Below the pieces are notes generated by a model. That model was not told the origin of the DNA. It saw only the letters and a program-made list of their open reading frames with translations, and searched no databases. Below, piece by piece: positions 1-8,544 of a stretch of DNA of 36,062 nt. Location of the stretch: NCBI GenBank assembly GCA_021300475.1, contig JAJTDO010000025.1, positions 26,750 through 62,811 on the forward strand. Reading direction: 5' to 3'. The stretch is from Burkholderiales bacterium. GTDB lineage: Bacteria > Pseudomonadota > Gammaproteobacteria > Burkholderiales > Burkholderiaceae_B. Position 1 is the stretch's first letter. Every line of letters starts with the position of its first letter. A program made the translations under genes and the position numbers.

Positions 1-1
1 A

Positions 2-1093
2 CACAATCTGGGTTCTTTGGACCTGACCACAGGCCTGACCCATTTGTCTGACACTTTTTCTGAGTTCGGCATTGCTTCCAGCGACGCCCAGCAACTGAAT
101 ATACTGGAGTTGTGGCAGCGCATTGTGCACCCGGAAGACTTTCCCGTTTTGAAGGCCACTCTGGAAGCCTACCTTACCCGCGAAACAGACACTTTCAAGC
201 GTGTGGTCAGGGCATTGATGCCCGGCGACAATGAGGCCGTGGTGCGACTGCAGGGGTGTGCGGTCTGGAGCAGTCTGAACAACCAGCCCTTGTTGTTTGA
301 GGGCACGCAAATCGATATTACCGAAGAATCATTGGAAAACTTTCAGTTGGGGCGTTCCCGCAGGCGGCAGTCGCAGGCGCTCAATATTATCGGGCACGAC
401 CTGGGCACGCCGTTGGCATCAATTTCCATGTCTGCAGACCTTTTGCTGGCACAGTCGGACAGGCTGGAATTAAATCCGATGGTCAGCCGCTACTTAAAGA
501 ACATCAAGACCGCCAGCATGAACGCCAGGGAATACCTGGACTCCACCTTGCTGTATGCCCGCGGTGAAAATGAAAGCAAGTCTGACGGGCTGCAGGATGT
601 TGCAGCCAAGGACTTTGTTCGCAGCATTGTATTGAAACATTTGGACCGTTATTCCGCCGCGTCAGACAAAGTGCAAATCGAAGTCGACAACCGCCTGGTG
701 GTTAAAAAAGTGCGGCGGTTTGCATTGGAAATGGTGATGAACAACCTGATTTCCAACGCAGTGAAGTACGCGCCGCTGCCAGGCTCAAAGGTGAAGGTCA
801 CTGTAAAAACAGCCGAACCGGGCGAGCACCCGATCTTTTCTGAGAAAGCAGCCACCATTATCGAGGTGCACGATGAAGGCATTGGCATTCCTGAGGAATT
901 TCGAATCAACCTTTTCAGTTCCTATGCCCGTGCAGGCAATGTAGACGATTTACCCGGTTTGGGCTTGGGTCTCACCATTGTCAAGCAGGGCTGCGAAATG
1001 CTGGAAGCGCACCTTGAAGTGAAAAGCAAACCCGAGCTTGAAAAAGGCACTTTATTCAGGTTGGTGCTGCCTTGCGAATCGATAATTGCTTAA
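2..1093 (+). CDS. Sensor histidine kinase, 5'-truncated by window edge
   Basis: The reading frame is open to the left edge, so the TTG at 17 is probably not the true start and the N-terminus lies outside the window. The visible protein has a PAS-like segment (about residues 10-105 counted from 17, ending in a typical GTQIDITEE strand), then a dimerisation/phosphoacceptor helix with the H-box IIGHDLGTPLASI, and an HATPase domain with N-box NNLISNAVKYAP, G1 box HDEGIGIPEE and G2 box GLGLGLTIVKQ. It should autophosphorylate on the H-box histidine and pass phosphate to a response regulator, but no partner is visible. No membrane segment is seen in this portion, so it may be cytosolic or anchored upstream. 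Its 3' end overlaps the convergent EamA gene by 42 bp. Confidence 0.9.
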   Translation, partial: HNLGSLDLTTGLTHLSDTFSEFGIASSDAQQLNILELWQRIVHPEDFPVLKATLEAYLTRETDTFKRVVRALMPGDNEAVVRLQGCAVWSSLNNQPLLFEGTQIDITEESLENFQLGRSRRRQSQALNIIGHDLGTPLASISMSADLLLAQSDRLELNPMVSRYLKNIKTASMNAREYLDSTLLYARGENESKSDGLQDVAAKDFVRSIVLKHLDRYSAASDKVQIEVDNRLVVKKVRRFALEMVMNNLISNAVKYAPLPGSKVKVTVKTAEPGEHPIFSEKAATIIEVHDEGIGIPEEFRINLFSSYARAGNVDDLPGLGLGLTIVKQGCEMLEAHLEVKSKPELEKGTLFRLVLPCESIIA

Positions 1094-1951
1094 CCACGCA
1101 CCGGCGCTGACCAACACCAAACCCAACACCACCCAAGGCGACAACGCCTCATTGAGCAAAGGCACCGCAGCGACACCGGCCAAGGCCGGTATCAAAGCCA
1201 TCAGGGTGCCCAAGCGGGTGGGGCCTATCAAGGCCACGGTTTTTACAAACAGCACCATTTGAATGGTGGTGGCAAACACCCCCTGGTAAATGGCCTGCAG
1301 TGCCACGGTTTGCAGCGGGGCCTCAAGAATGTTTTTCGGCAAAAACAGCAGGTAGGCGGGCAGAAACAACAAGGCTGTCAGCACATTGACTGCAATGGTG
1401 GCATTGAGGGCAGGCGTTTTCCAACGTTTTAGCAGCACGGAATAACTGGCCCAGCAAAGCGAAGCGGCCAGCATCAGCAAATCGCCTTCAATGGCTTGCG
1501 GATTGAAGTGCACTGCATCAAAGCCCAGACAAACCAAACCGCTGGCAATAACAAACAAGCCGGCCAACCGGCTCTTACCCGGCTTTTCTTTCAATACAAA
1601 CCACGCCAGCATTGCAATCAAAAACGGCTGCGTACCCGGCAGCAGAACACCGGCATGCGCCGCCAGTGTCAGCTTGAACCCCATAAAAGCAAAGCTGGCG
1701 TAGGCCAATCCACCCACCATGCAGAGCGCCAGGTATTTCCGGGTAAAAAAGTTTTCCCGCCCCCGAAAAAACCAGATGGGCAACAATACAGCGGCGGCCG
1801 TGGTGTAGCGCAGCGCAATAATGTCCCAGGGGGTCAGTTGGCTGATGCCCCCCATGCGCGACACAAGAATAAAACCCGTCCAGATGGAAATAACAATGGC
1901 GGCATAGGCGTAGCCCCGCAGCGGCGGGGCGGTTTGAAGTTCAACTGACAC
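1052..1951 (-). CDS. EamA/DMT-family membrane transporter
   Basis: A 299-aa protein with about ten hydrophobic segments arranged as two EamA-like repeats, typical of drug/metabolite exporters. It should export small metabolites across the inner membrane; the substrate cannot be told. I start it at the GTG at 1951 because an AAGG lies 6 nt upstream and the membrane domain begins directly after; a longer open frame to 2074 would run back into the neighbouring gene and add non-membrane residues. The gene is 7 nt downstream of the unknown gene ending at 1959, so the two are probably co-transcribed. The 3' end overlaps the convergent histidine kinase by 42 bp, leaving no room for a terminator between them. 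Confidence 0.88.
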   Translation of the reverse strand: MSVELQTAPPLRGYAYAAIVISIWTGFILVSRMGGISQLTPWDIIALRYTTAAAVLLPIWFFRGRENFFTRKYLALCMVGGLAYASFAFMGFKLTLAAHAGVLLPGTQPFLIAMLAWFVLKEKPGKSRLAGLFVIASGLVCLGFDAVHFNPQAIEGDLLMLAASLCWASYSVLLKRWKTPALNATIAVNVLTALLFLPAYLLFLPKNILEAPLQTVALQAIYQGVFATTIQMVLFVKTVALIGPTRLGTLMALIPALAGVAAVPLLNEALSPWVVLGLVLVSAGAWLSNYRFARQHQPE

Positions 1952-1958
1952 GTAAGCC

Positions 1959-2660
1959 TTACTTTGTGACCACGAAACTGCCCAAATGCGTGGCAACCAT
2001 GACGTAGCTGTCTTCTGGCAGTTGCTTGCCCAGTTTGCGGATGATTTTGTAACCGACGCCCTTGAGCAGCCCAATGACGCCCCCCAAGGTTTTATCCACC
2101 ACCAAGTTGAATTTCATGATGCGTTTTGGGTCTTCAACCACATGAACAATGGCGGCGTCAGTGGCTTCAATCAGAATTTCGATGCCTTGCTCAATGTTGG
2201 TTGAGCTGCCGTCTATCAGGCTGTTCAGGTTCAGTGATGCTTTCTCGGACAGGGCCACGCTGATCGGCAGTTTCAGGAAATGCGCTTGGTCGCTGCCCGG
2301 TTCGGCCTTCACCACCAGGCTGTCGAAATGGTGAATCACTTTAATTACTTTTTCAGTGGCCAAAAAACCGGAAATCCAACCCATGTAGTGTCGGGCCTTG
2401 CTTTGAATTTCTTCAATCACCGCTTGGGCTTCTGCCAGCGTTTTAATGTCGTGTTTTTCATTGACTTGTTTGAGCAGTTCGCCAAAACAGGTGTCCAACA
2501 GTGCGCAATACACTTCTGTGAGCATGGCAACGCTGAGTTTTTTGTCTGCGTCGCTCAAGCCGTTTTTAGCTTGTGCCACCAAATACGCCAGGTCGTCGGC
2601 GGTTTTTTGATCAACAGTGAACGTCAGGTAAGGGGTGAAAGTCAGGTAAGGAGTGGTCAT
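1959..2660 (-). CDS. Unknown soluble protein of 233 aa with duplicated N-terminal hexapeptide
   Basis: I do not recognise the family. The protein is mostly helical by composition, has no signal peptide or clear membrane span, and has a hydrophobic, glycine-containing stretch near the C-terminus (GGVIGLLKGVGYKI). The N-terminus carries PYLTFT twice in a row, caused by an 18-nt tandem duplication at about 2623-2658, so the first residues may be a recent change rather than conserved sequence. The gene probably forms a two-gene unit with the EamA exporter downstream, with a 7-nt gap. No convincing ribosome site precedes the ATG at 2660. It is divergent from ccoI, and the shared 149-bp upstream region holds a strong inverted repeat and an FNR box. 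Confidence 0.75.
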   Translation of the reverse strand: MTTPYLTFTPYLTFTVDQKTADDLAYLVAQAKNGLSDADKKLSVAMLTEVYCALLDTCFGELLKQVNEKHDIKTLAEAQAVIEEIQSKARHYMGWISGFLATEKVIKVIHHFDSLVVKAEPGSDQAHFLKLPISVALSEKASLNLNSLIDGSSTNIEQGIEILIEATDAAIVHVVEDPKRIMKFNLVVDKTLGGVIGLLKGVGYKIIRKLGKQLPEDSYVMVATHLGSFVVTK

Positions 2661-2738
2661 GTTGCTTTTTAGTCCGTATTGAATAAGGGAGTGAGCAGGT
2701 AAAGGCGTCTTCGGTGCCTAAGCACACATTTTAAGTGG

Positions 2739-2760
2739 GTTTCACTCCAAAGAGTGAAAC
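2739..2760. repeat. Perfect 9-bp inverted repeat with 4-nt spacer beside an FNR box
   Basis: The arms GTTTCACTC (2739-2747) and GAGTGAAAC (2752-2760) are exact reverse complements around CAAA. The repeat ends 1 nt before the FNR box at 2762, in the divergent region between the unknown 233-aa gene and ccoI. It could be an operator for a dimeric repressor or activator. As an RNA hairpin it is followed by only three T residues, so a terminator is less likely. Confidence 0.7.
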
Positions 2761-2761
2761 T

Positions 2762-2775
2762 TTGACGTGGATCAA
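2762..2775. promoter_or_regulatory. FNR/Anr box upstream of ccoI
   Basis: TTGACGTGGATCAA matches the known FNR consensus TTGAT-N4-ATCAA at nine of ten fixed positions. Its centre lies 41.5 bp before the ATG at 2810. In class II FNR-activated promoters the box is centred near -41.5, so transcription would begin at or very near that ATG. This supports oxygen-limited induction of ccoI and argues against any start codon upstream of the box. Confidence 0.85.
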
Positions 2776-2809
2776 GATTGCAATTAACTTGCCTCGGCAA
2801 ACTCTCAAT

Positions 2810-5077
2810 ATGGATCGTTGCCTTACCACCCCAATTCAAGCCTTGGCTGACACAGCTTTTTCCGACATGGAATTTGCAGTTGATGGCATGACCTGCGGCT
2901 TGTGTGCCTTCGAGCTCGAACGTTTGTTGCTGAAGTCGCCTTGGGTGGCATCGGTTCAGGTCAATCCGGTTTCGCAGTTGGCTGCCGTTCAAGTGAAACA
3001 TTCAGTACCGGGCGCGCTCACGTCTGCTGCTGCTTGGTTAAACCATTTTGCCGGGTTGCTGGCCCGCACGCCTTACCGTTTGCTCGCCTTTGACCCTGTG
3101 CATGGTAGCAAGGCCGCTGCGCGCAGTGTAAGGCAGGCCTTGTTGCGTTTTCTGGTCGCCTTGCTGATCTGGATGCAAATCATGATGTACAGCGCCCCCG
3201 AATATTTCTACACCGTGGAGGAGTTGACGCCACAGGCTGTGCTGTTGTTGCGTTGGGCGCAGTGGATGTTGAGTCTGCCGCTGATCTTGTATTGTGCCCA
3301 GCCCATTTTCAGCGCTGCGTGGCGGGCCCTGTGTTTACGCCGTGCCAGCATGGACCAACCCGTTGCAGCGGCCTTGCTGTCAGCTTTTTTGGTGAGCAGT
3401 CAGGCCACGTTTTCAGGCGACGGTGTGGTCTGGTTTGATTCACTCAGCATGTTTTTAACCCTGCTGCTGGCGGCGCGTTACCTCACGCAGGGTTTGCGAC
3501 ATCAGGCCTTGGCGTATGTGGGTGCAGTGTCTCCTGATTTGCCTGAGCTTGTGTTGCGCAAGGTCGGGCAAGGTTTTCAATCTGTGCCCCGAACGCAACT
3601 GCAAATACACGATGAGTGCAAGGTGCTGGTGCAACAGGTGGTGCCTGCAGATGGTTTCTTGCTTTCGGAAGCGGCTTGGGTGTCTGAGGCCATGCTCACC
3701 GGGGAATCTACGGCCTTACAAAAACACATGGGTGAATTCATTCGCGCAGGCAGCCGGGTGCAGTCGCCTGTTTTGTTGTTGAAAGTGACGGCAACCGGTG
3801 CGCAAAGTTCGATGGGGCGCATTGCGCAATCAGTGACCAGGGCCATGCAGCACAAACCCATCATCGCTGCGCTTGCACAGCGTTGGTCGCTGTGGGTGTT
3901 GCTGCTGTTGGTGGTGTTGTCTGTGGGCTCAGGTTTGTTTTGGGAATGGCAAACGCCAGGGCGTGGTGGGTCGGTGTTCATTGCTGTGCTGATGGTGAGT
4001 TGCCCCTGTGCAATTGCCTTGGCTGCACCAGTGGCGCAGTGGGTAGCGGGTATTTCATTGATAAAAAATGGGGTGGTTCTAAGTAACCCGCAGGCCTTGG
4101 AATTGTTGCCTGAAATGACAGATGTGGTGTTTGATAAAACTGGAACACTCACCCAATCTGAAGGACTCACACAATTGCACTGGTTTGATGAAAGCCTGCA
4201 GGTGTTTGATGCATCGGGCTTCATTGAGTTTCAGTCATTTTTAGCGGGCATGGCGTTTCATTCTGAACATCCGGTGGCGCGCGCCTTGGCGCAACATTTT
4301 CAGCGAATGAAGTTGCCCTTGGTTAAAACCTTTCTTAAGCCCGGCGCTGAGTCTGCAGAAAAAAATTTAGAACTTACCGAGCGGGTGGGGCAGGGTTTGG
4401 AAGCGTGTTTTAAAAATGGCATTGCACGCGTTGGTTCTGCCGAGTTTTGCTCAGCCAGTGTGCGACAGCAAACAGACCACGATGCGCAGTTGTGGGTGAG
4501 CTACCAACCTGCGGGCAAGTTGCCGGTGTGTCTGGCATTCGGTGAAGTGCACTGCAGTACTCGCCAGGGATACGGGGCTTTGTTGGAGTCGTTGCGTAAA
4601 GCGCACATGCAACTGCATGTGTGGTCTGGTGACCAAACCTGCCGTGTCAGGGCGCTTGCTGAACAACTGCACATTGACGACTGGAAAGCGAAGCAATCCT
4701 CGGAAGACAAACTAAGTGCTGTCACGCGATTGCAACAAAGCGGCTGCAAAGTAATGATGGTGGGCGACGGTTTGAACGATGCTCCCATTATGGCTCAGGC
4801 CCATGTTTCTGTGGCGATGGTGGGCGCCACTCAGGTGGCTGCGCAGCAGGCAGATATTTTGTTGCTCAACGGCGATTTAAACACCCTGCGCTACACCATT
4901 GAGTTGGCGAAAAAGCTCAGGCGGGTGGTGCGGCAAAATCTGGTTTGGTCGTTGCTATACAACCTTGCAGCGGTGCCGCTGGCCTGCTTCGGTTTAATGC
5001 CGCCTCTGTGGGCGGGTGTGGGAATGGCACTGAGTTCATTGCTTGTTTTAGGAAATGCCCTGCGTTTGAAAAATTGA
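2810..5077 (+). CDS. ccoI: Copper-translocating P1B-type ATPase, cbb3 oxidase assembly
   Basis: About 755 aa. It has an N-terminal heavy-metal-binding domain with GMTCGLC (residues 26-32), then eight or so membrane segments with the P1B copper motif CPC at about 398-400, the phosphorylation motif DKTGT at about 442, and the hinge GDGLND at about 652. Such pumps (CcoI/FixI) move copper across the inner membrane for insertion into the cbb3 oxidase. The frame opens upstream at 2735, but that region contains the FNR box, so I start at the ATG at 2810; the ATG at 2867 is the alternative and would give a leader of about 57 nt. Neither has a clear Shine-Dalgarno site. ccoS follows 33 nt downstream. 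Assignment to CcoI rather than a general CopA is supported by the cco neighbours. Confidence 0.93.
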   Translation: MDRCLTTPIQALADTAFSDMEFAVDGMTCGLCAFELERLLLKSPWVASVQVNPVSQLAAVQVKHSVPGALTSAAAWLNHFAGLLARTPYRLLAFDPVHGSKAAARSVRQALLRFLVALLIWMQIMMYSAPEYFYTVEELTPQAVLLLRWAQWMLSLPLILYCAQPIFSAAWRALCLRRASMDQPVAAALLSAFLVSSQATFSGDGVVWFDSLSMFLTLLLAARYLTQGLRHQALAYVGAVSPDLPELVLRKVGQGFQSVPRTQLQIHDECKVLVQQVVPADGFLLSEAAWVSEAMLTGESTALQKHMGEFIRAGSRVQSPVLLLKVTATGAQSSMGRIAQSVTRAMQHKPIIAALAQRWSLWVLLLLVVLSVGSGLFWEWQTPGRGGSVFIAVLMVSCPCAIALAAPVAQWVAGISLIKNGVVLSNPQALELLPEMTDVVFDKTGTLTQSEGLTQLHWFDESLQVFDASGFIEFQSFLAGMAFHSEHPVARALAQHFQRMKLPLVKTFLKPGAESAEKNLELTERVGQGLEACFKNGIARVGSAEFCSASVRQQTDHDAQLWVSYQPAGKLPVCLAFGEVHCSTRQGYGALLESLRKAHMQLHVWSGDQTCRVRALAEQLHIDDWKAKQSSEDKLSAVTRLQQSGCKVMMVGDGLNDAPIMAQAHVSVAMVGATQVAAQQADILLLNGDLNTLRYTIELAKKLRRVVRQNLVWSLLYNLAAVPLACFGLMPPLWAGVGMALSSLLVLGNALRLKN

Positions 5078-5110
5078 ATGCAGTTTGTGAATAAAAAATG
5101 GAGTTTTAAA

Positions 5111-5254
5111 ATGGATATTCTCTTTTTATTGATACCGTTGTCTGTGGTTTTGATTTTCTTCATTGTGGCCGTGTTGGCGTGGAGTGTGTTGTCAGGTCAA
5201 TTTGATGAAATGGAAAAATTCGCTGAACTTGCTTTGAACGACGCAACCGATTGA
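5111..5254 (+). CDS. ccoS: cbb3-type cytochrome oxidase assembly protein CcoS
   Basis: A 47-aa protein beginning MDILFLLIPLSVV, with one membrane helix and a short acidic tail containing SGQFDEME. This matches the CcoS family (hydrophobic helix, then a W-x(6-8)-GQFDD/E-like motif). CcoS is needed to obtain active, cofactor-loaded cbb3 oxidase. GGAG at 5100-5103 gives a 7-nt spacing to the ATG. It lies between ccoI and ccoN, as expected for its role. Its stop codon (5252-5254) falls inside the FNR box that drives ccoN. Confidence 0.92.
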   Translation: MDILFLLIPLSVVLIFFIVAVLAWSVLSGQFDEMEKFAELALNDATD

Positions 5255-5264
5255 TCTGGATCAA
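5251..5264. promoter_or_regulatory. Perfect FNR/Anr box upstream of ccoN
   Basis: TTGATCTGGATCAA is an exact match to the FNR consensus half sites. It overlaps the last four bases of ccoS. Its centre is 65.5 bp before the ccoN ATG, so a class II start would be near 5299 with a leader of about 24 nt. A small inverted repeat (CCCATG 5294-5299, CATGGG 5312-5317) lies in or at the edge of that leader. Confidence 0.92.
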
Positions 5265-5322
5265 TATGCATTTTTAGCTTTGCCATCACACTCCCCATGG
5301 TTTCAATAACTCATGGGTTCTT

Positions 5323-6765
5323 ATGCGAAGTGGCTCAGCGAAGCAGGAAAATTACAATGACAAAGTGGTCAGGCTTTTTAGCTTGGCAGCAGTTGTTTGG
5401 GGTGTTGTGGGCATGGCGGTGGGCTGTTTTATTGCCGCCCAGTTGGCTTGGCCTGAATTGGGCCACGGTATTGCTTGGTTGAGCTATGGTCGTTTGCGGC
5501 CCTTGCACACCAATGCTGTTATTTTTGCCTTCGGTGGCTGTGCTTTGTTTGCCACCAGTTACTACGTGGTTCAACGTACGTGCCATACGCGTTTGTTTTC
5601 TGACGCACTTGCAGAATTTACTTTTTGGGGTTGGCAGGCCGTGATTGTGGCCGCCGCCATTACCTTGCCTTTGGGCTACAACCAAAGCAAGGAATACGCA
5701 GAACTTGAATGGCCCATTGATATTCTCATCACCGTTGTGTGGGTGGCGTATGCAGCGGTATTTTTTGGTACCTTGGCCATACGCCGAGTTAAACACATTT
5801 ATGTCGCCAACTGGTTTTATGGCGCTTTTATCGTGGCTGTTGCCTTGCTGCATGTGGTCAACAGTGCAGCCATTCCCGCGGGTTGGTTGAAGTCCTATTC
5901 CGTCTATGCAGGCGTGCAAGACGCCATGGTGCAATGGTGGTATGGGCACAATGCGGTGGGTTTCTTTTTAACCGCTGGTTTTCTGGGAATGATGTACTAC
6001 TTCATTCCGAAACAGGTGGGTCGCCCGGTGTATTCCTACCGGCTTTCCATTGTGCATTTCTGGGCCTTGATATTTACATATATGTGGGCCGGCCCACACC
6101 ATTTGCATTACACCGCACTGCCTGACTGGACCCAGTCGCTGGGCATGGTCTTTTCCTTGATATTGCTGGCGCCCAGTTGGGGCGGCATGATCAACGGCAT
6201 CATGACATTATCGGGCTCCTGGCACAAATTACGCACAGACCCGGTGCTGCGTTTTTTAATTGTCTCTTTGTCCTTCTACGGCATGTCCACGTTTGAAGGG
6301 CCGATGATGGCCATTAAAACAGTTAATGCATTGTCGCACTACACCGACTGGACCATAGGCCACGTGCATTCCGGTGCCTTGGGTTGGGTGGGCTTGATTT
6401 CCATGGGGTCTTTGTACTACCTGATTCCGCGCATGTATGGCAAACAGGAAATGTATTCCAAGCCAGCCATTGAATTGCATTTTTGGGTCTCCACCGTGGG
6501 CATTGTGCTGTACATCGCAGCCATGTGGATTGCTGGTGTGATGCAGGGCCTGATGTGGCGCTCCATCAATGCCGATGGCACGCTGACCTACACCTTCGTG
6601 GAAAGCGTGAAAGCCACTTACCCGTTTTATGTGGTGCGGTTTATTGGTGGTTTGCTGTATGTCTTTGGCATGTTGGTCATGGCGTGGAACGTATGGCAGA
6701 CCGCTAGAAGCAACCGGTTTGTTCCCGTTCCAGTTCGCACTGTTACCCAACTGGCTCACGCTTGA
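5323..6765 (+). CDS. ccoN: cbb3-type cytochrome c oxidase subunit I
   Basis: A 480-aa protein with about twelve membrane helices. It is the catalytic heme-copper subunit that reduces oxygen at the inner membrane. Expected ligands can be seen: His62 in RPLHTNAV and His349 for low-spin heme b, His209 in WWYGHNAVG and His259/His260 in AGPHHLHY for CuB, His347 in IGHVHSG for heme b3, and Tyr253 just before the double His as the likely cross-linked tyrosine. Individual ligand roles follow the family and were not modelled. The ATG at 5323 gives a normal N-terminus (YNDKVVR before helix 1), though the ribosome site is weak. It heads a tight ccoNOQPG run, with ccoO 18 nt downstream, and is probably FNR-activated. 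Confidence 0.97.
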   Translation: MRSGSAKQENYNDKVVRLFSLAAVVWGVVGMAVGCFIAAQLAWPELGHGIAWLSYGRLRPLHTNAVIFAFGGCALFATSYYVVQRTCHTRLFSDALAEFTFWGWQAVIVAAAITLPLGYNQSKEYAELEWPIDILITVVWVAYAAVFFGTLAIRRVKHIYVANWFYGAFIVAVALLHVVNSAAIPAGWLKSYSVYAGVQDAMVQWWYGHNAVGFFLTAGFLGMMYYFIPKQVGRPVYSYRLSIVHFWALIFTYMWAGPHHLHYTALPDWTQSLGMVFSLILLAPSWGGMINGIMTLSGSWHKLRTDPVLRFLIVSLSFYGMSTFEGPMMAIKTVNALSHYTDWTIGHVHSGALGWVGLISMGSLYYLIPRMYGKQEMYSKPAIELHFWVSTVGIVLYIAAMWIAGVMQGLMWRSINADGTLTYTFVESVKATYPFYVVRFIGGLLYVFGMLVMAWNVWQTARSNRFVPVPVRTVTQLAHA

Positions 6766-6783
6766 ATTGAATTGGAGTTTGCA

Positions 6784-7383
6784 ATGAAGTTATCGCATGA
6801 ACGCATAGAAACCAATTCATGGCTGATGCTGGTTTTGGTGTTGCTGGTGGTCTGTGTGGGCGGCTTGGTTGAAATTGTGCCCTTGTTTTATCAGAAATCA
6901 ACCACGCAGGTGCACCCTGGCTTGAAACCCTACAACGCATTGGAATTGGCGGGTCGCGATGTGTATCAGCGTGAAGGTTGCTATGGTTGCCACTCGCAGA
7001 TGATACGCCCGTTCCGTTCGGAAACATTGCGCTACGGCGAGTATTCCAAGGCCGATGAATCTGTCTACGACCATCCTTTCCAATGGGGCAGCAAGCGCAC
7101 AGGTCCTGACTTGGCGCGTGTCGGTGGCCGCTACAGCGATGAGTGGCATCGCCTGCATTTGCTTAATCCTCGAGATCTGGTGCCTGAATCAAACATGCCC
7201 GCCTACCCGTGGCTGGAACAGGCTGCGCCTTCTGCAGACACCATGCGCAAACACATGCAGGCGCTGCAAACAGTGGGAGTGCCTTATTCCGCGCAAGACT
7301 ATTCCGCAGCCGATGAATTGATGAAAAACAAAACTGAACTGGATTCTGTGGTGGCGTATTTACAGCGTCTGGGTCGCTATTAA
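6784..7383 (+). CDS. ccoO: cbb3-type cytochrome c oxidase subunit II (monoheme)
   Basis: A 199-aa protein with one N-terminal membrane helix (about residues 14-34) and a periplasmic monoheme cytochrome c domain. The heme site is GCYGCHSQM and the likely axial methionine is in NMPAYPW. It carries electrons from CcoP to CcoN. I start at the ATG at 6784, which has GGAG 6 nt upstream; a TTG at 6772 would place that ribosome site inside the gene. The spacing to ccoN and ccoQ is short, consistent with one operon. Confidence 0.96.
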   Translation: MKLSHERIETNSWLMLVLVLLVVCVGGLVEIVPLFYQKSTTQVHPGLKPYNALELAGRDVYQREGCYGCHSQMIRPFRSETLRYGEYSKADESVYDHPFQWGSKRTGPDLARVGGRYSDEWHRLHLLNPRDLVPESNMPAYPWLEQAAPSADTMRKHMQALQTVGVPYSAQDYSAADELMKNKTELDSVVAYLQRLGRY

Positions 7384-7395
7384 AGAGGTTTCAAG

Positions 7396-7590
7396 ATGGA
7401 TTTGAATACATTGCGTGTGGTGGTGACAGTTGTTTCATTTTTATGTTTTTTACTGATTTTACTGTGGGCTTACGGCCGGAAAAATGCCGCGGATTTTCAG
7501 CGGTTAGGGCATGAGTGTCTGGACCTTCCGCCAAGCAACACATGGAAGAAAAAAACCACTGCAGAAAAAATCGACGGAGTGTGCCCATGA
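7396..7590 (+). CDS. ccoQ: cbb3-type oxidase small subunit CcoQ
   Basis: A 64-aa protein with one membrane helix (about residues 8-26) followed by WAYGRKNAADFQ, which is typical of CcoQ/FixQ. CcoQ stabilises the oxidase complex. The C-terminal half (TWKKKTTAEKIDG) is polar and cytosolic. The stop codon overlaps the ccoP start as ATGA at 7587-7590, indicating translational coupling. Confidence 0.92.
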   Translation: MDLNTLRVVVTVVSFLCFLLILLWAYGRKNAADFQRLGHECLDLPPSNTWKKKTTAEKIDGVCP

Positions 7591-8519
7591 GCGATTTCAC
7601 GCTGCCGGTTTTGCCGGTTCTACTCTGTATTGTGGTGTTGTTCAGTGTTCTTGTGTGTGGCGTTTTTTTATATGTTCAGGCCAGGCAGAAAGTACGCTTG
7701 TCTTCCGACGAAAATTCCAACACCACAGGCCACGTGTGGGATGAAAATCTCAGGGAACTCAACAACCCCATGCCGCGTTGGTGGATGTGGTTGTTTTACG
7801 GAAACATTGTGTTTGCGCTGGCCTACCTGTGGATGTTTCCCGGCCTCGGCGGTTTTGTGGGCATGCTGGACTGGACTTCTGAACAGCAATACCAGACAGA
7901 AGCCAAAAAACTCAACGACGACATTGAACCCCTGTATGCGCAATTTAGAACCCAGCCGCTGGAGGCTGTGGCCACCGATACGCGCGCCAAAGCCATTGGC
8001 CAGCGTTTGTTTCTCAACAATTGCGCGCAATGCCACGGTTCTGATGCCAGAGGCAGCAAAGGCTTTCCGAACCTGGCAGACAAGGACTGGTTGTACGGTG
8101 GCAGTCTGCAAGCCATTCAAACTTCAATTGCCAACGGGCGCAAGGGCATGATGCCTTCTATGCTGGCGGCTGTGGGTGACGATAAAGACGCACGTCAGGT
8201 GGCGCAATATGTATTGTCACTTTCCGGCTTGGAAAATGATGCGGTGAAAGCCCAGTTGGGTCGGGAAAAATTCAAGGCTGTGTGCACCGGTTGCCACGGT
8301 GGCGAGGGCACCGGAAATCCGCTGTTGGGTGCACCCAATTTAACTGATAAGGTGTGGCTGCACGGAGGCACGGAAACCGCCATTGTTGAAACCATCAGCA
8401 GGGGTAGGGCAGGAAACATGCCGGCACATGAAGCCCTGCTGTCTGCCGATCAAATCCGTTTGTTGTCTGCCTACGTCTGGGGTTTGTCCAACACCGTTCA
8501 AACTGCATCGTTACAGTGA
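7587..8519 (+). CDS. ccoP: cbb3-type cytochrome c oxidase subunit III (diheme)
   Basis: A 310-aa protein with two N-terminal membrane helices (about 5-32 and 66-88) and two cytochrome c domains. The heme-binding motifs are CAQCH and CTGCH, with candidate axial methionines in MMPSM and NMPAH. CcoP accepts electrons from soluble cytochrome c. I start at 7587 because GGAG lies 7 nt upstream and the ATGA overlap with ccoQ is typical; the longer open frame from 7515 would run through ccoQ and gives a nonsense N-terminus. Confidence 0.96.
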   Translation: MSDFTLPVLPVLLCIVVLFSVLVCGVFLYVQARQKVRLSSDENSNTTGHVWDENLRELNNPMPRWWMWLFYGNIVFALAYLWMFPGLGGFVGMLDWTSEQQYQTEAKKLNDDIEPLYAQFRTQPLEAVATDTRAKAIGQRLFLNNCAQCHGSDARGSKGFPNLADKDWLYGGSLQAIQTSIANGRKGMMPSMLAAVGDDKDARQVAQYVLSLSGLENDAVKAQLGREKFKAVCTGCHGGEGTGNPLLGAPNLTDKVWLHGGTETAIVETISRGRAGNMPAHEALLSADQIRLLSAYVWGLSNTVQTASLQ

Positions 8520-8544
8520 TGTTTCCCGCAAGAGGAAAGCCAAC

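Noticed and set aside
5335-5949. 204-aa open frame on the minus strand
   Set aside because: It is antisense to ccoN, whose catalytic ligands are all present.
8383-8544. Upstream extension of ccoG
   Set aside because: It overlaps ccoP in another frame and ccoG has a good ribosome site at the ATG at 8545.
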